The position numbers and the translations under genes were made by a program. A model generated the notes under the pieces. The model was given only the letters and a program-made list of their open reading frames with translations. It searched no databases and was not told where the DNA came from. A stretch of 64,000 bases of DNA, taken from contig NZ_KK073873.1 of assembly GCF_000585355.1 (NCBI RefSeq), positions 2,895,703-2,959,702 on the forward strand, read 5' to 3'. Below are positions 52,181 to 64,000 of this stretch, piece by piece. The stretch comes from Xylanibacter oryzae DSM 17970 (GTDB lineage Bacteria > Bacteroidota > Bacteroidia > Bacteroidales > Bacteroidaceae). Numbering within the stretch: the first letter of the stretch is position 1; every line of letters starts with the position of its first letter.

Positions 52181-54226
52181 ATGAAACTATATAAAATTCA
52201 AATATTAGCATTAGCATTCTCTGCTACTTTTGTTTCATGTAATGATTATTTGAAACAAGATCCACCATCATACCTGACTCCTGAAACTTTTTATACAAGT
52301 GAATCACAGATTCAGGCTGTAGCGAATCGCTTTTATCAAGATATAATACCAGGGCATGGCGCTTGGAATTATGGTACTTATACTAATGATAATAATACAG
52401 ACAACCAGACGTCGTTGTCTCCAGACAATAAATTTGGAACCGGATTGTGGAAAACTTCAAATACAAATGATAGCTGGGATAAAACGAGTGATAATAATAA
52501 CCCTATTAATAACGGAGGATGGTATAAAATACGAAATGTAAACTATCAATTAAATAGAACCTTAGCTAGTTATAAGGCTGGTTCTATATCAGGTACTGAT
52601 GTAAATATACGTCAATATATAGGTGAATTATACTTTTTCCGTGCATATGCTTATTTTGATATGCTACAAGACTTTGGAGATTTACCTATAATTACAGATG
52701 CTATGTCTGATGATGAGACTATGCTGGTTGCTGCATGTAAACGTCGTCCTTGTAATGAAGTTGCACGCTTTATAATCAACAATGTAGATACAGCATTGAC
52801 ATATATGAAAGAGAATTTTGAGTCTAAGCATACACGTATTTCTACAGATGCAGCTCAGCTCTTCAAATCGCGTGTAGCTTTGTATGAAGGTTCTTGGTTG
52901 AATAACTTTAAAGGAACGCCATTCGTTCCATTAGGTCAAGGTTGGCCGGGAGCAGGTAAGGACTATAATAAAAACTATCAGTATCCTTCTGGTTCTATAG
53001 ATAAAGAAATTGAGTACTTCTTTAAGGCTGCAGTTGAATCATCGCAGATTGTTGCAGATAAATATAAAGGGCAGTTGGTTACCAATACAGGAAAAATTCC
53101 TCAGTCTGTTAGTGATCCTGATAACCCTTATTTCAACATATGGGGTACTACAGATATGTCTTCTACTCCGGAAGTGTTATTATGGAGACAATACAGTAAT
53201 TCACTTAGTGTGAATAATGATGTTGAGGTAGCTGTAGAATCAGGTAATATTGGTACAGGATTTACTCGTAGTCTGGTTGAAGGTTATCTTATGAAAGATG
53301 GTAAACCTATTTATAATTCAGGATATCAGTATGTAGATACTTCATTAGTATGTGTAGCAAAAAACAGGGACCCGCGTCTTACTGTTTTTTTGAAAGTTCC
53401 GGGGCAGATAAATTGCTTTAAGAATATGTCATCTTCTCAAGATCATTTTGTAGAAGTAGAACCTGTTCCAAATATCAAGAGTAAAACAGGAGAAAATGGT
53501 TATGTAACCGGATATACCATTCGTAAAGGAGGAACATTTGACAAGGCTCTTTGTGGAAATGGCGCAAGTTACAATGCCTGTGAGATATTCCGTGCAACCG
53601 AGGCTTTGTTGAATTATATGGAAGCCGAGTATATGCTGACTAATGATATTAATTCAGGTAAGATATTAGAGTATTGGAAAACTATTCGTGAGAAAGCAGG
53701 ATTTGTAGGTTCCGCAACAGATCCATTAGTAACTATTAATGCTACTGATATGAGTAAGGAAACTAGAGATTTTGGAGCATATACAGCAGGGCAATTACTT
53801 ACAGATAAGGTTTTATATAATATTCGTCGTGAACGAAGGAGTGAACTCCTTGCAGAAGGATTACGCGGTATGGACTTGCAACGTTGGCGTTCGTTTGACC
53901 AGCTGATTAATACACCTTGTCATATAGAAGGCTTCCACTTGTGGAATACGCCAATGCAGGGATGGTATACAGGACTAAAAGGTGATGGGTCTTCAAGTTC
54001 AAATGTTTCATCTCCTGATTTGAGTGAGTATTATCGTCCACATGAGATAAATATGGCTAATAATAACTTTAAAAATGGTCTTACATGGCATATGGCTCAT
54101 TATCTACAACCATTGCCACTAAAGCAATTCTTGTTAACAGCTCCAGACCATGCTTCTGTAGATCAGTCTCCTTTATATCAAAATCCATATTGGCCAACTA
54201 CAGCTGACCAACCAGCTGAAAAATAA
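52181..54226 (+). CDS. SusD-like surface glycan-binding lipoprotein (copy 2)
   Basis: RagB/SusD family lipoprotein of 681 residues, partner of SusC-2. Lipobox FVSC gives anchor cysteine 20. Core features: IGELYFFRAYAYFDMLQDFGDLPI, EYWKTIREKAGF, LYNIRRERRSELLAEGLRGMDLQRW and a C-terminal HYLQPLPLKQFLLTAPDHASVD. It is about 100 residues longer than SusD-1; the extra length includes an Asn/Asp-rich stretch near residues 60-100. Begins 12 bp after susC-2 and is closed by the terminator at 54253-54293. Confidence 0.94.
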   Translation: MKLYKIQILALAFSATFVSCNDYLKQDPPSYLTPETFYTSESQIQAVANRFYQDIIPGHGAWNYGTYTNDNNTDNQTSLSPDNKFGTGLWKTSNTNDSWDKTSDNNNPINNGGWYKIRNVNYQLNRTLASYKAGSISGTDVNIRQYIGELYFFRAYAYFDMLQDFGDLPIITDAMSDDETMLVAACKRRPCNEVARFIINNVDTALTYMKENFESKHTRISTDAAQLFKSRVALYEGSWLNNFKGTPFVPLGQGWPGAGKDYNKNYQYPSGSIDKEIEYFFKAAVESSQIVADKYKGQLVTNTGKIPQSVSDPDNPYFNIWGTTDMSSTPEVLLWRQYSNSLSVNNDVEVAVESGNIGTGFTRSLVEGYLMKDGKPIYNSGYQYVDTSLVCVAKNRDPRLTVFLKVPGQINCFKNMSSSQDHFVEVEPVPNIKSKTGENGYVTGYTIRKGGTFDKALCGNGASYNACEIFRATEALLNYMEAEYMLTNDINSGKILEYWKTIREKAGFVGSATDPLVTINATDMSKETRDFGAYTAGQLLTDKVLYNIRRERRSELLAEGLRGMDLQRWRSFDQLINTPCHIEGFHLWNTPMQGWYTGLKGDGSSSSNVSSPDLSEYYRPHEINMANNNFKNGLTWHMAHYLQPLPLKQFLLTAPDHASVDQSPLYQNPYWPTTADQPAEK

Positions 54227-54252
54227 GTTCATTAGGTTAATATTAAGTCAAT

Positions 54253-54293
54253 AAAGAGCCAGTCTTACTGAATATTAGATTGGCTCTTTTGAT
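54253..54293 (+). terminator. terminator after susD-2
   Basis: A 13-bp stem (54253-54265 with 54277-54289) and 11-nt loop followed by a T-rich tract. Confidence 0.8.
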
Positions 54294-54353
54294 TAATATA
54301 ATTTATAGTTATCAATTATTCTGTGTATTTTTACATTTTAATAATTAAAATGA

Positions 54354-57300
54354 ATGAGAAAACGTATAACGATATTATTGATATTTTTTTTTGCCAGAAT
54401 TTATATATATAGTGCAAATGGGTATTTCAAGATTCTAGATAATACTCAAGGATTACCTGATAATACAATTAATTGTATATCTCAAGATAAACATGGATTT
54501 ATATGGATTGGCACCTTTGGGGGATTATGCCGTTATGATGGTTTGTCATTAAGTGTATTTAAAAAAAATCCGAATGATATTTTTTCAATAATAAACGACA
54601 ATGTACACAAAATATTGCCTGTTAATACGGGATTATATTTAGCAACAGACAAAGGTTTGGACTTTTATTCTTTTAGAGATGGACTTTTTCATCAATGTAG
54701 TGTAACATATAAAGGTCATATATCATTGATTAAATCAAGATTGAACTCTATTATTTATAACAAAGGCAATATTCTCGCTGCAGATGAGAATGGTATATTA
54801 TATATAAAGAAAGGACCTGCTGAAAATTGTCAATTCGAAAGAGTTAACAGCCATAATAAAATATATGTAATTAGCAATTCTAAAAATCAAAATTTGGTTG
54901 CTATAGGTCATAATAAATTGTTTATATTGTCTTCTGATGCAAGACAAGTTTATTGTAGTTATGTAAAAAATATAGATATAACGTATAATCTTAATCTGAA
55001 ATATAGTAAAAATACCGATCTGGTATACTTCGGAAATGGGATTGGACATAAGGGACTGGCATTTAAAATAATAAATCAGAAGTTGGAATTAGCTAATGAT
55101 TATGTTCCTGACAATTTAATGGATGTTATAGACTATAAAAATAAGACAGTCTTTGCCGTAGATGGTGGAGGTATTATAATTAAAGACAGTAAAAAAATAA
55201 TTAAATATATACCAGAAAATAGTAATATAAGTGGGGATGCTGCTTATTCCCTGTTTGCTGATAATAATAATAAACTATGGATTGGAACTTATAGATTTGG
55301 AGTAAATGTTTATTCTGAGAAACAATCTAAGTTTGAGATGCTAGATAAGGCCAACCATAGTATTACGTATGATATAGTAACAGCTGTCTTGGCCGACAAA
55401 GAGAATATCTTTATAGGTCTTGATGGAGGCGGACTTAATATTTATAATGTAATATCTAAGAAAACGAAGAGCTTTACAACATTTAATAGCAATATCGCCG
55501 GTAATAATGTTTTATCTATATTAAAGGATAAAGATGATATATGGATGGCAATATATACGAAAGGACTTGCTAGGTATTCTATTAAGAAATCTTGCTTCAA
55601 ATTATATTCTATGCCATCTTTTGGTTTAGGTGATGAAAATAATGTTTGGACAATGTGTGATGACGGATTTGGCAACATATGGATTGGAGGTCCTAATATG
55701 TGTGTGTTTAATAAAAAAACAGAAAAGCTACAATTAATCAAGTCTTTGATAGGAGTTAATTGCTCTTCTGTACAAAGGAAAGGCAATTATATATATATAG
55801 GCTCAAATCATAATGGCATATATATTATTGACAGGCGTAATATGAAAATATTTAGGCATTATACTTCAAATTCAGGAAAAGTCCGTCTGCCGGGTAATGG
55901 CATACGATATATGTATGTAGATTCGCATAATACAATTTGGATATCAATGGCTTATTATGGATTATATTCAATAGATCTTAATACTAATAAGACAATTAAG
56001 CATGATTATAATGAAGGGTTGACAAACTCTAATGTTGTGTCCATTGCGGAAGATAAAAATGGACTATTATGGATGGGTACACTTAATGGCCTTTTTCGTT
56101 ATGATCGAAAAGCACATACATTTGCCAGATTTGATATAGATGAGAGCATTTCATCTATATTTACATATAATGCAAGTTTGTTTGATGGGCATACAATGTT
56201 TTTTGGAAGTACAAAGGGACTAGTTTCTTTTAATCCTACTATTATTCGTTATAGACAATGCTACAATAATGTTAGTATAACGTCTTTAGAACTATTGAAT
56301 AATGATAAGAAAATCTTTAATCTGTATGGCGGTTATATAAAAGATATCAAACTAGACTATGAACAGAATTTTTTTACAATTCATTTTTCAGTACCGGAGC
56401 TTGATGCACCTAACCGGATACATTTTTCATGTTATCTTAAGGGATTAGAAACTGGCTGGCGTGAACTGTCTGGAGCACGAGAAGTATCTTATACTAATGT
56501 TCCACCAGGTAAATATGACTTTTATGTGAGATGCACAGACAGCAATGGGAATTGGCTTAAACCAACAGTCTTTCATATCATAATTTCCCCTCCCTGGTGG
56601 AAAACCACTTTGGCTAGTATAATTTGGGTATTATTGATACTTATTATATTGTTTTCTGCGCTTAAGTTCTATTTATACGAATTGGAAATTAAGCATAATA
56701 TGCGCATTAATGAAATAGAAAAAGATACGATGAAAAAACTTAATGATGCTAAGATGACTTTCTATACTAATATCATACACGAATTGCGTACGCCTGTTTT
56801 TCTTATATCTGCTCAGATTGAAGAACTTTTGGACATAAAGAAGTCAATTGTGAGTGTACCGTCATCGTATTTATATGCTATGTACAGAAGTTCTGCTAAG
56901 TTGAATAAATTGATAAGTCGTATTATTGATTTTCGCAAGGTAGACTCTGATAAACTAAAACTAGCTTTACAGCGTATGAATGTTGTGGCATTTTGTGAGA
57001 ATTTGATAGAAGACTTTACTAACCTTTGTGAACAGAAAAATATATCATTTAATTTCATATGCGATAAGTCTGACATAGAATTAGACTTTGATACAGAAAA
57101 ACTGGAAATGATAATCTCAAACTTAGTTTCGAATGCATTCAAGTATACAAAAGAAGGTGGTTATGTAACATTAACAATAGAAGAACAAGATGATGAAGTT
57201 CTTTTCTCCATAAAAGATGATGGTATCGGTATTTTAGAAAAAATGCGTGATACAATATTTGAAAGTTTCTTTCGGTCAGAACGGGCAGAAAAACAAAGCA

Positions 57301-58262
57301 CAGGTGATGGTATAGGATTGTCTGTAGTAAAGAGTTTTGTGGAATTGCATGGAGGTTCTATTAATGTAGACAGTAATGTTGGAAAAGGTTCTAACTTTAT
57401 ATTTTCAATTCCTAAGAATATAAATGAAAAATATATAAAACAAGATTTAATGCCATTCGAGATCGAAGATAATATTAAACCAAAGCCTATTCTACCACAA
57501 TTGCCAGAGAACCCTATGGCCACTCACACTATTCTTATTATTGATGATGAACAGCAAACCGTTGATTTATTAGAACGTAATCTGATATCTGATTTCAAAG
57601 TTTATAAGGCTTATGATGGTATAGAGGGATTAAAACAAGCTGAGAAAGTTTTGCCAGACATAATCATTTGTGATATAATGATGCCTAATATGGATGGACT
57701 TCAGTTTTTGACTAAATTAAAATCTGATAAGAAACTATCCAATATTAAAGTACTAATATTTACTGCAAAGACATCTGAAGAAGATATGCTTACTGCTTTT
57801 GATAACGGTGCAGATGCTTATATCACAAAACCTATATCCCTTAAGGTATTGAGAAAGAGAATAGATCATTTGATAGAACAGACGGATAATGCCAAACTTA
57901 CTAATGCAATAACCGAAAAGGATAACAGCTATACAAAAGAGGAACAAATTTTTCTTTTGAAATGTCGTGAGATAATAGATGATAATATTAATAATGATGA
58001 TTTCAATATTGATTTTCTTGCAGACAAATTGGCTATGAGCCATTCCTCACTTTATAAGAAGATAAAGCAGATGACAGGTATGTCACTTATTGAATTTATT
58101 AATGATTATAAAATATACAAGTCTGTACAATTATTTAAACAAGGCTTGACTAATATTGAGTCTGTCTGTGAAAAGTGCGGATTTAAAGATGTGAAGAATT
58201 TCCGTGAAATGTTTAAACGGAAAATGAAAATAACACCTAAACAATACGTGCAAAGCCTATAA
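54354..58262 (+). CDS. hybrid two-component system regulator (HTCS-2)
   Basis: One-protein glycan sensor/regulator of 1302 residues. Signal peptide to about 20; Reg_prop propeller repeats (for example GFIWIGTFGGLCRYDGL) and a Y_Y_Y domain to about 745. A membrane helix follows (ASIIWVLLILIILFSALKF). Then HisKA with H809 (NIIHELRTP), the ATPase domain (NLVSNAFKYT, DDGIGI, GDGIGLSV), a receiver with D1107 (ICDIMMPNMDG) and a C-terminal AraC HTH (SHSSLYKKIKQMTG...KNFREMFKRKMKITPKQY). It lies directly between susC/D-2 and the GH2 gene, both led by TACG repeats, so HTCS-2 is the best candidate to bind them. No clear promoter of its own. Confidence 0.95.
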   Translation: MRKRITILLIFFFARIYIYSANGYFKILDNTQGLPDNTINCISQDKHGFIWIGTFGGLCRYDGLSLSVFKKNPNDIFSIINDNVHKILPVNTGLYLATDKGLDFYSFRDGLFHQCSVTYKGHISLIKSRLNSIIYNKGNILAADENGILYIKKGPAENCQFERVNSHNKIYVISNSKNQNLVAIGHNKLFILSSDARQVYCSYVKNIDITYNLNLKYSKNTDLVYFGNGIGHKGLAFKIINQKLELANDYVPDNLMDVIDYKNKTVFAVDGGGIIIKDSKKIIKYIPENSNISGDAAYSLFADNNNKLWIGTYRFGVNVYSEKQSKFEMLDKANHSITYDIVTAVLADKENIFIGLDGGGLNIYNVISKKTKSFTTFNSNIAGNNVLSILKDKDDIWMAIYTKGLARYSIKKSCFKLYSMPSFGLGDENNVWTMCDDGFGNIWIGGPNMCVFNKKTEKLQLIKSLIGVNCSSVQRKGNYIYIGSNHNGIYIIDRRNMKIFRHYTSNSGKVRLPGNGIRYMYVDSHNTIWISMAYYGLYSIDLNTNKTIKHDYNEGLTNSNVVSIAEDKNGLLWMGTLNGLFRYDRKAHTFARFDIDESISSIFTYNASLFDGHTMFFGSTKGLVSFNPTIIRYRQCYNNVSITSLELLNNDKKIFNLYGGYIKDIKLDYEQNFFTIHFSVPELDAPNRIHFSCYLKGLETGWRELSGAREVSYTNVPPGKYDFYVRCTDSNGNWLKPTVFHIIISPPWWKTTLASIIWVLLILIILFSALKFYLYELEIKHNMRINEIEKDTMKKLNDAKMTFYTNIIHELRTPVFLISAQIEELLDIKKSIVSVPSSYLYAMYRSSAKLNKLISRIIDFRKVDSDKLKLALQRMNVVAFCENLIEDFTNLCEQKNISFNFICDKSDIELDFDTEKLEMIISNLVSNAFKYTKEGGYVTLTIEEQDDEVLFSIKDDGIGILEKMRDTIFESFFRSERAEKQSTGDGIGLSVVKSFVELHGGSINVDSNVGKGSNFIFSIPKNINEKYIKQDLMPFEIEDNIKPKPILPQLPENPMATHTILIIDDEQQTVDLLERNLISDFKVYKAYDGIEGLKQAEKVLPDIIICDIMMPNMDGLQFLTKLKSDKKLSNIKVLIFTAKTSEEDMLTAFDNGADAYITKPISLKVLRKRIDHLIEQTDNAKLTNAITEKDNSYTKEEQIFLLKCREIIDDNINNDDFNIDFLADKLAMSHSSLYKKIKQMTGMSLIEFINDYKIYKSVQLFKQGLTNIESVCEKCGFKDVKNFREMFKRKMKITPKQYVQSL

Positions 58263-58264
58263 AA

Positions 58265-58329
58265 TACGAATAAGCCCCCCTTTTATACGTATATGTCTAC
58301 GTTAGTTCGCATTTTATTATGTAAATTTG
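58265..58329 (+). promoter_or_regulatory. promoter with 21-bp TACG direct repeats (GH2)
   Basis: TACG half-sites at 58265 and 58286 (21 bp apart); the first has a run of six C at positions 11-16, the second is weaker. A third TACG occurs at 58298. The -7 box TAAATTTG lies at 58322-58329, 36 bp from the second half-site. Confidence 0.65.
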
Positions 58330-58356
58330 CAACGTAAACCATAATGTTTAAAATAA

Positions 58357-61518
<3,162 letters not shown>

Positions 61519-61540
61519 AACTAGTCGAAAGAACATATAT

Positions 61541-61586
61541 GTCCGCCGCAATCAGACTAAAAATGTTTGTGCGCGACGGACTTTTT
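61541..61586 (+). terminator. terminator after the GH2 gene
   Basis: Stem GTCCG / CGGAC with inner CGC / GCG around a longer loop, followed by TTTTT. Confidence 0.75.
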
Positions 61587-61610
61587 AATTTTAGATACAT
61601 GTAATTGTTG

Positions 61611-61739
61611 TTATTTTATACCCTTTGTCATTTTAAGATAATTGGAAGGATCGCTTACAAACGATTTCTTAAAACTTGTACGTAAAAATGCTTCTACATT
61701 AGATGGGTTAGAAAAAGGAGTATATATAACAAAAGGTAA
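61611..61739 (-). pseudogene. fossil C-terminus of an AraC-type regulator (probably an HTCS)
   Basis: The minus strand is open for 42 codons and ends at a TAA (61611-61613). It reads FSNPSNVEAFLRTSFKKSF, then VSDPSNYLKMTK, which is the second helix-turn-helix and tail of an AraC-family domain (compare the intact HTCS tails GFNTPKYFSKCFKKEFG and KNFREMFKRKMKI). Nothing upstream continues it: the GH30 gene starts only 15 bp further right. It is the stump of a regulator gene once transcribed leftward here. Confidence 0.75.
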
Positions 61740-61754
61740 AAAAATAGTCGTAAA

Positions 61755-63317
61755 ATGAAAAAATATCTGATAATATTGATTACTCTTTTGTCTACATTAT
61801 ATACTAAGGCAGATAATAAAATCAAAATATATATAATAGAAACAACAAAATCAGAACAGACAATACAACATTTTGGAGCCAGCGATGCTTGGAGTATGCG
61901 TTTTATTGGTTTATGGCCTCAAGATCAACAGAATAAAATAGCTGATTGGCTATTTAGTATGGATTACGATTCAACAGGTAAACCTAAAGGAATCGGATTG
62001 TCAATATGGCGATTTAATCTTGGAGCAGGTTCTTTGGAACAAGGTGATAAATCTCAAATAAATTCAAATACACGTACAGATTGTTTCTTACAATCTGATA
62101 AATCTTATGACTGGAGCAAACAAGAAGGTCAAAGACATTTCCTGAAATTGGCTAAAGATAGAGGAGTATGCCATTTTTTAGCTTTTATGAATTCAGTACC
62201 GGTTTACTATACAAAGAATGGACTGGCTACAAATACAGGGCGTGGAGCTACAGCAAATATTAAAGATAAATGTTATGGTGATGTAGCACGTTTTGTTGCA
62301 AAGTCATTAAAAGGCATAGAACAACATGATGGAATACATTTTGATTATCTAAGTCCGGTGAATGAACCTGATGGCAGCTGGAACTGGTTAGGGCCAAAGC
62401 AAGAAGGTTCACCGGCAACTAATAGAGAGATTGTAAGGCTTGTTAAAGAAATCAGCAAACAATTTGTAAAGCACAATATTAAGACCCAAATAATAGTAAA
62501 TGAAAGTTCAGATTTACGATGTTTAATCGGTATCCATGATACCGATTGGCAACGTGGTAATACAATAAATACATTATTTTCTAAAGATAGTACTAAGACA
62601 TATATTGGAGCTACACCCAATATTCCCAATATTATGGCTGGGCATAGTTATTGGACTAATACACCTTTACAGTATATGAAGGATATTCGTTCAGCATTGA
62701 GAGATTCTTTGAGAAATAAAGGCCTAGGATATTGGCAGACGGAGATATGCATAATGAATAACGATCAGGAAATTGGCGGTGGTGGCGGATTTGATTTTTC
62801 TATGAAGACAGCACTATATGTAGCAAGAATAATACATCATGATCTCGTTTTTGCTGATGCACAGAGTTGGTCATGGTGGAGGGCTGTAGGAGAAGATTAC
62901 AAAGACGGATTAATAAGAGCTTATAGCAGTGATGGCATGAAAAGCGGAAGTGTAGTCGACTCTAAATTGATGTGGGCTTTAGGTAACTATAGTAGGTTTA
63001 TACGCCCAGGAGCTATTCGTCATGATATTATGGCCATAGATTCTGTTGGAAAAGAAATACCTGAAGGATATAATGATGTTAAAGGCATAATGTGTTCTGC
63101 ATATTTGAATACAGATGGTAAATGGGTAGTTGTTGCAATCAACTATTCGGAACAATCAAAACCGTTTGCATTAAGTATGGATAATTCTGAAAGTATAAAA
63201 TGGAAAATGTACAGAACTTCTGACGTAACATCTGAGAATCTTACTCCTGTTGATACATATGATGCATCTAATTGTAATCTTATTCCGCGTTCAATAACAA
63301 CATTTGTCTCTGAATAA
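61755..63317 (+). CDS. GH30 endo-beta-1,6-galactanase-like enzyme
   Basis: Exported glycoside hydrolase family 30 enzyme of 520 residues. Signal peptide to about 19 (YTKAD). The opening QHFGASDAWSMRFIG and SIWRFNLGAGS are the pattern of the GH30 branch containing beta-1,6-galactanases. Catalytic residues are acid/base E204 in SPVNEPDGSW and nucleophile E330 in YWQTEI. A C-terminal beta-sandwich (VKGIMCSAYLNTDGKWVVVAINYS) completes the family fold. It would cut the beta-1,6-galactan side chains of type II arabinogalactan. There is a terminator upstream and an AraC fossil where its promoter should be; I see no clear promoter. The GH35 gene follows after 19 bp. Confidence 0.85.
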   Translation: MKKYLIILITLLSTLYTKADNKIKIYIIETTKSEQTIQHFGASDAWSMRFIGLWPQDQQNKIADWLFSMDYDSTGKPKGIGLSIWRFNLGAGSLEQGDKSQINSNTRTDCFLQSDKSYDWSKQEGQRHFLKLAKDRGVCHFLAFMNSVPVYYTKNGLATNTGRGATANIKDKCYGDVARFVAKSLKGIEQHDGIHFDYLSPVNEPDGSWNWLGPKQEGSPATNREIVRLVKEISKQFVKHNIKTQIIVNESSDLRCLIGIHDTDWQRGNTINTLFSKDSTKTYIGATPNIPNIMAGHSYWTNTPLQYMKDIRSALRDSLRNKGLGYWQTEICIMNNDQEIGGGGGFDFSMKTALYVARIIHHDLVFADAQSWSWWRAVGEDYKDGLIRAYSSDGMKSGSVVDSKLMWALGNYSRFIRPGAIRHDIMAIDSVGKEIPEGYNDVKGIMCSAYLNTDGKWVVVAINYSEQSKPFALSMDNSESIKWKMYRTSDVTSENLTPVDTYDASNCNLIPRSITTFVSE

Positions 63318-63336
63318 AAATAAACTAAAATATAAT

Positions 63337-64000
63337 ATGGAAATAAAAAAGACGATCAAAATCTGCTTATTAAGTTTTCTGTTATTATCACCTTTCATGC
63401 ATGTTAATGCGTCAAACAATGTTAAGGTTTCAACCTTTGCGGTAGGTGAAAATACATTTCTTCTTGATGGACATCCATTTGTGGTAAAAGCCGCTGAGGT
63501 GCATTATCCAAGAATACCTCGCGCTTATTGGGAACATCGGATAAAAATGTGTAAGGCATTGGGAATGAATACGATTTGCATATATGTCTTTTGGAATATA
63601 CACGAGCCGCAGGAAAATCATTTTGATTTTACCGGTAACAATGATTTGGCAGAATTTTGCAGACTTGTAAAGAAAAACGGAATGTACGTAATAGTGCGTC
63701 CCGGACCATATGTCTGTGCTGAATGGGAGATGGGTGGACTGCCATGGTGGTTGCTTAAAAAGAAAGATATTGCTTTACGCGAACAGGATCCTTACTTTAT
63801 GAAGCGTGTAGAAATATTCGAAAAAGAAGTAGGTAAACAATTAGCTCCATTAACGATTCAGAACGGCGGACCGATTATTATGGTTCAAGTTGAGAATGAA
63901 TATGGCTCGTATGGTGAGAATAAACCTTATGTGTCTGCTATACGAGATATTGTAAAAAAATCGGGATTTGATAAAGTAACTCTGTTTCAATGTGATTGGT
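63337..64000 (+). CDS. GH35 beta-galactosidase, 3'-truncated by window edge
   Basis: First 221 codons of an exported glycoside hydrolase family 35 enzyme. Signal peptide to about 27 (MHVNAS). Family signatures: FLLDGHPFVVKAAEVHYPRI, MNTICIYVFWNIHEP, IVRPGPYVCAEWEMGGLPWW, and VQVENEYGSY with probable acid/base E188. The nucleophile and C-terminal domains are beyond the edge. It begins 19 bp after the GH30 stop, so the two are one operon: GH30 opens side chains and GH35 takes off terminal beta-galactose. Confidence 0.93.
   Translation, partial: MEIKKTIKICLLSFLLLSPFMHVNASNNVKVSTFAVGENTFLLDGHPFVVKAAEVHYPRIPRAYWEHRIKMCKALGMNTICIYVFWNIHEPQENHFDFTGNNDLAEFCRLVKKNGMYVIVRPGPYVCAEWEMGGLPWWLLKKKDIALREQDPYFMKRVEIFEKEVGKQLAPLTIQNGGPIIMVQVENEYGSYGENKPYVSAIRDIVKKSGFDKVTLFQCDW

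Noticed and set aside
61679-61690. TACGTAAAAATG as a fourth TACG operator before GH30
   Set aside because: No partner half-site 21 bp away and no -7 box at the right distance; the bases are explained by the AraC fossil.

Overview
The window looks like chromosomal DNA from a Bacteroidales bacterium, most likely Prevotellaceae. The evidence is the AT-rich composition, Bacteroidetes-type promoters (TTTG, about 19-20 bp, TAnnTTTG), SusC/SusD pairs, hybrid two-component regulators (HTCS), NigD-like and DUF4377 lipoproteins, a C10 peptidase and the scarcity of Shine-Dalgarno sequences. Species assignment is inference.

Positions 1-8200 are mostly housekeeping: an SF1 helicase cut by the window edge, a cysteine desulfidase/DsbD pair, greA with a HIT protein, a mannose-1-phosphate guanylyltransferase and tRNA-Leu(CAA). 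Positions 8200-21000 are accessory: a membrane-anchored TPR/HTH regulator, a C10 peptidase with a companion lipoprotein, a two-component system divergent from an outer-membrane barrel protein, a run of small lipoproteins, and a 1.4-kb gene-poor stretch holding a decayed gene and a repeat-rich palindromic element.

From about 21200 to the right edge the window is carbohydrate-degradation territory. The left block has two GH43 proteins, a DUF6377-type regulator, a minus-strand GH3/TonB-dependent receptor/carboxylesterase operon and a divergent second carboxylesterase. The right block (34461-64000) is a large polysaccharide utilization locus: HTCS-1, SusC/D-1, a large exported lyase-like protein, a DUF2264 (GH154-like) protein, a second exo-galactanase-like GH43, SusC/D-2, HTCS-2, a GH2 beta-galactosidase, a GH30 galactanase-like enzyme and a GH35 beta-galactosidase cut by the window edge. 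As a set this fits type II arabinogalactan: beta-1,3-galactan backbone, beta-1,6-galactan side chains and glucuronic acid caps. The substrate is inferred from families, not demonstrated.

The most striking non-coding signal is a pair of TACG-headed direct repeats exactly 21 bp apart, placed 36-37 bp before the -7 box of three separate promoters (GH43 at 47566, susC-2 at 48857, GH2 at 58375). I read it as the binding site of one HTCS, probably HTCS-2, defining its regulon. Three gene fossils show past rearrangement: a DUF2264 fragment beside an esterase 5' end at 34220-34398, and an AraC-type regulator tail at 61611-61739.
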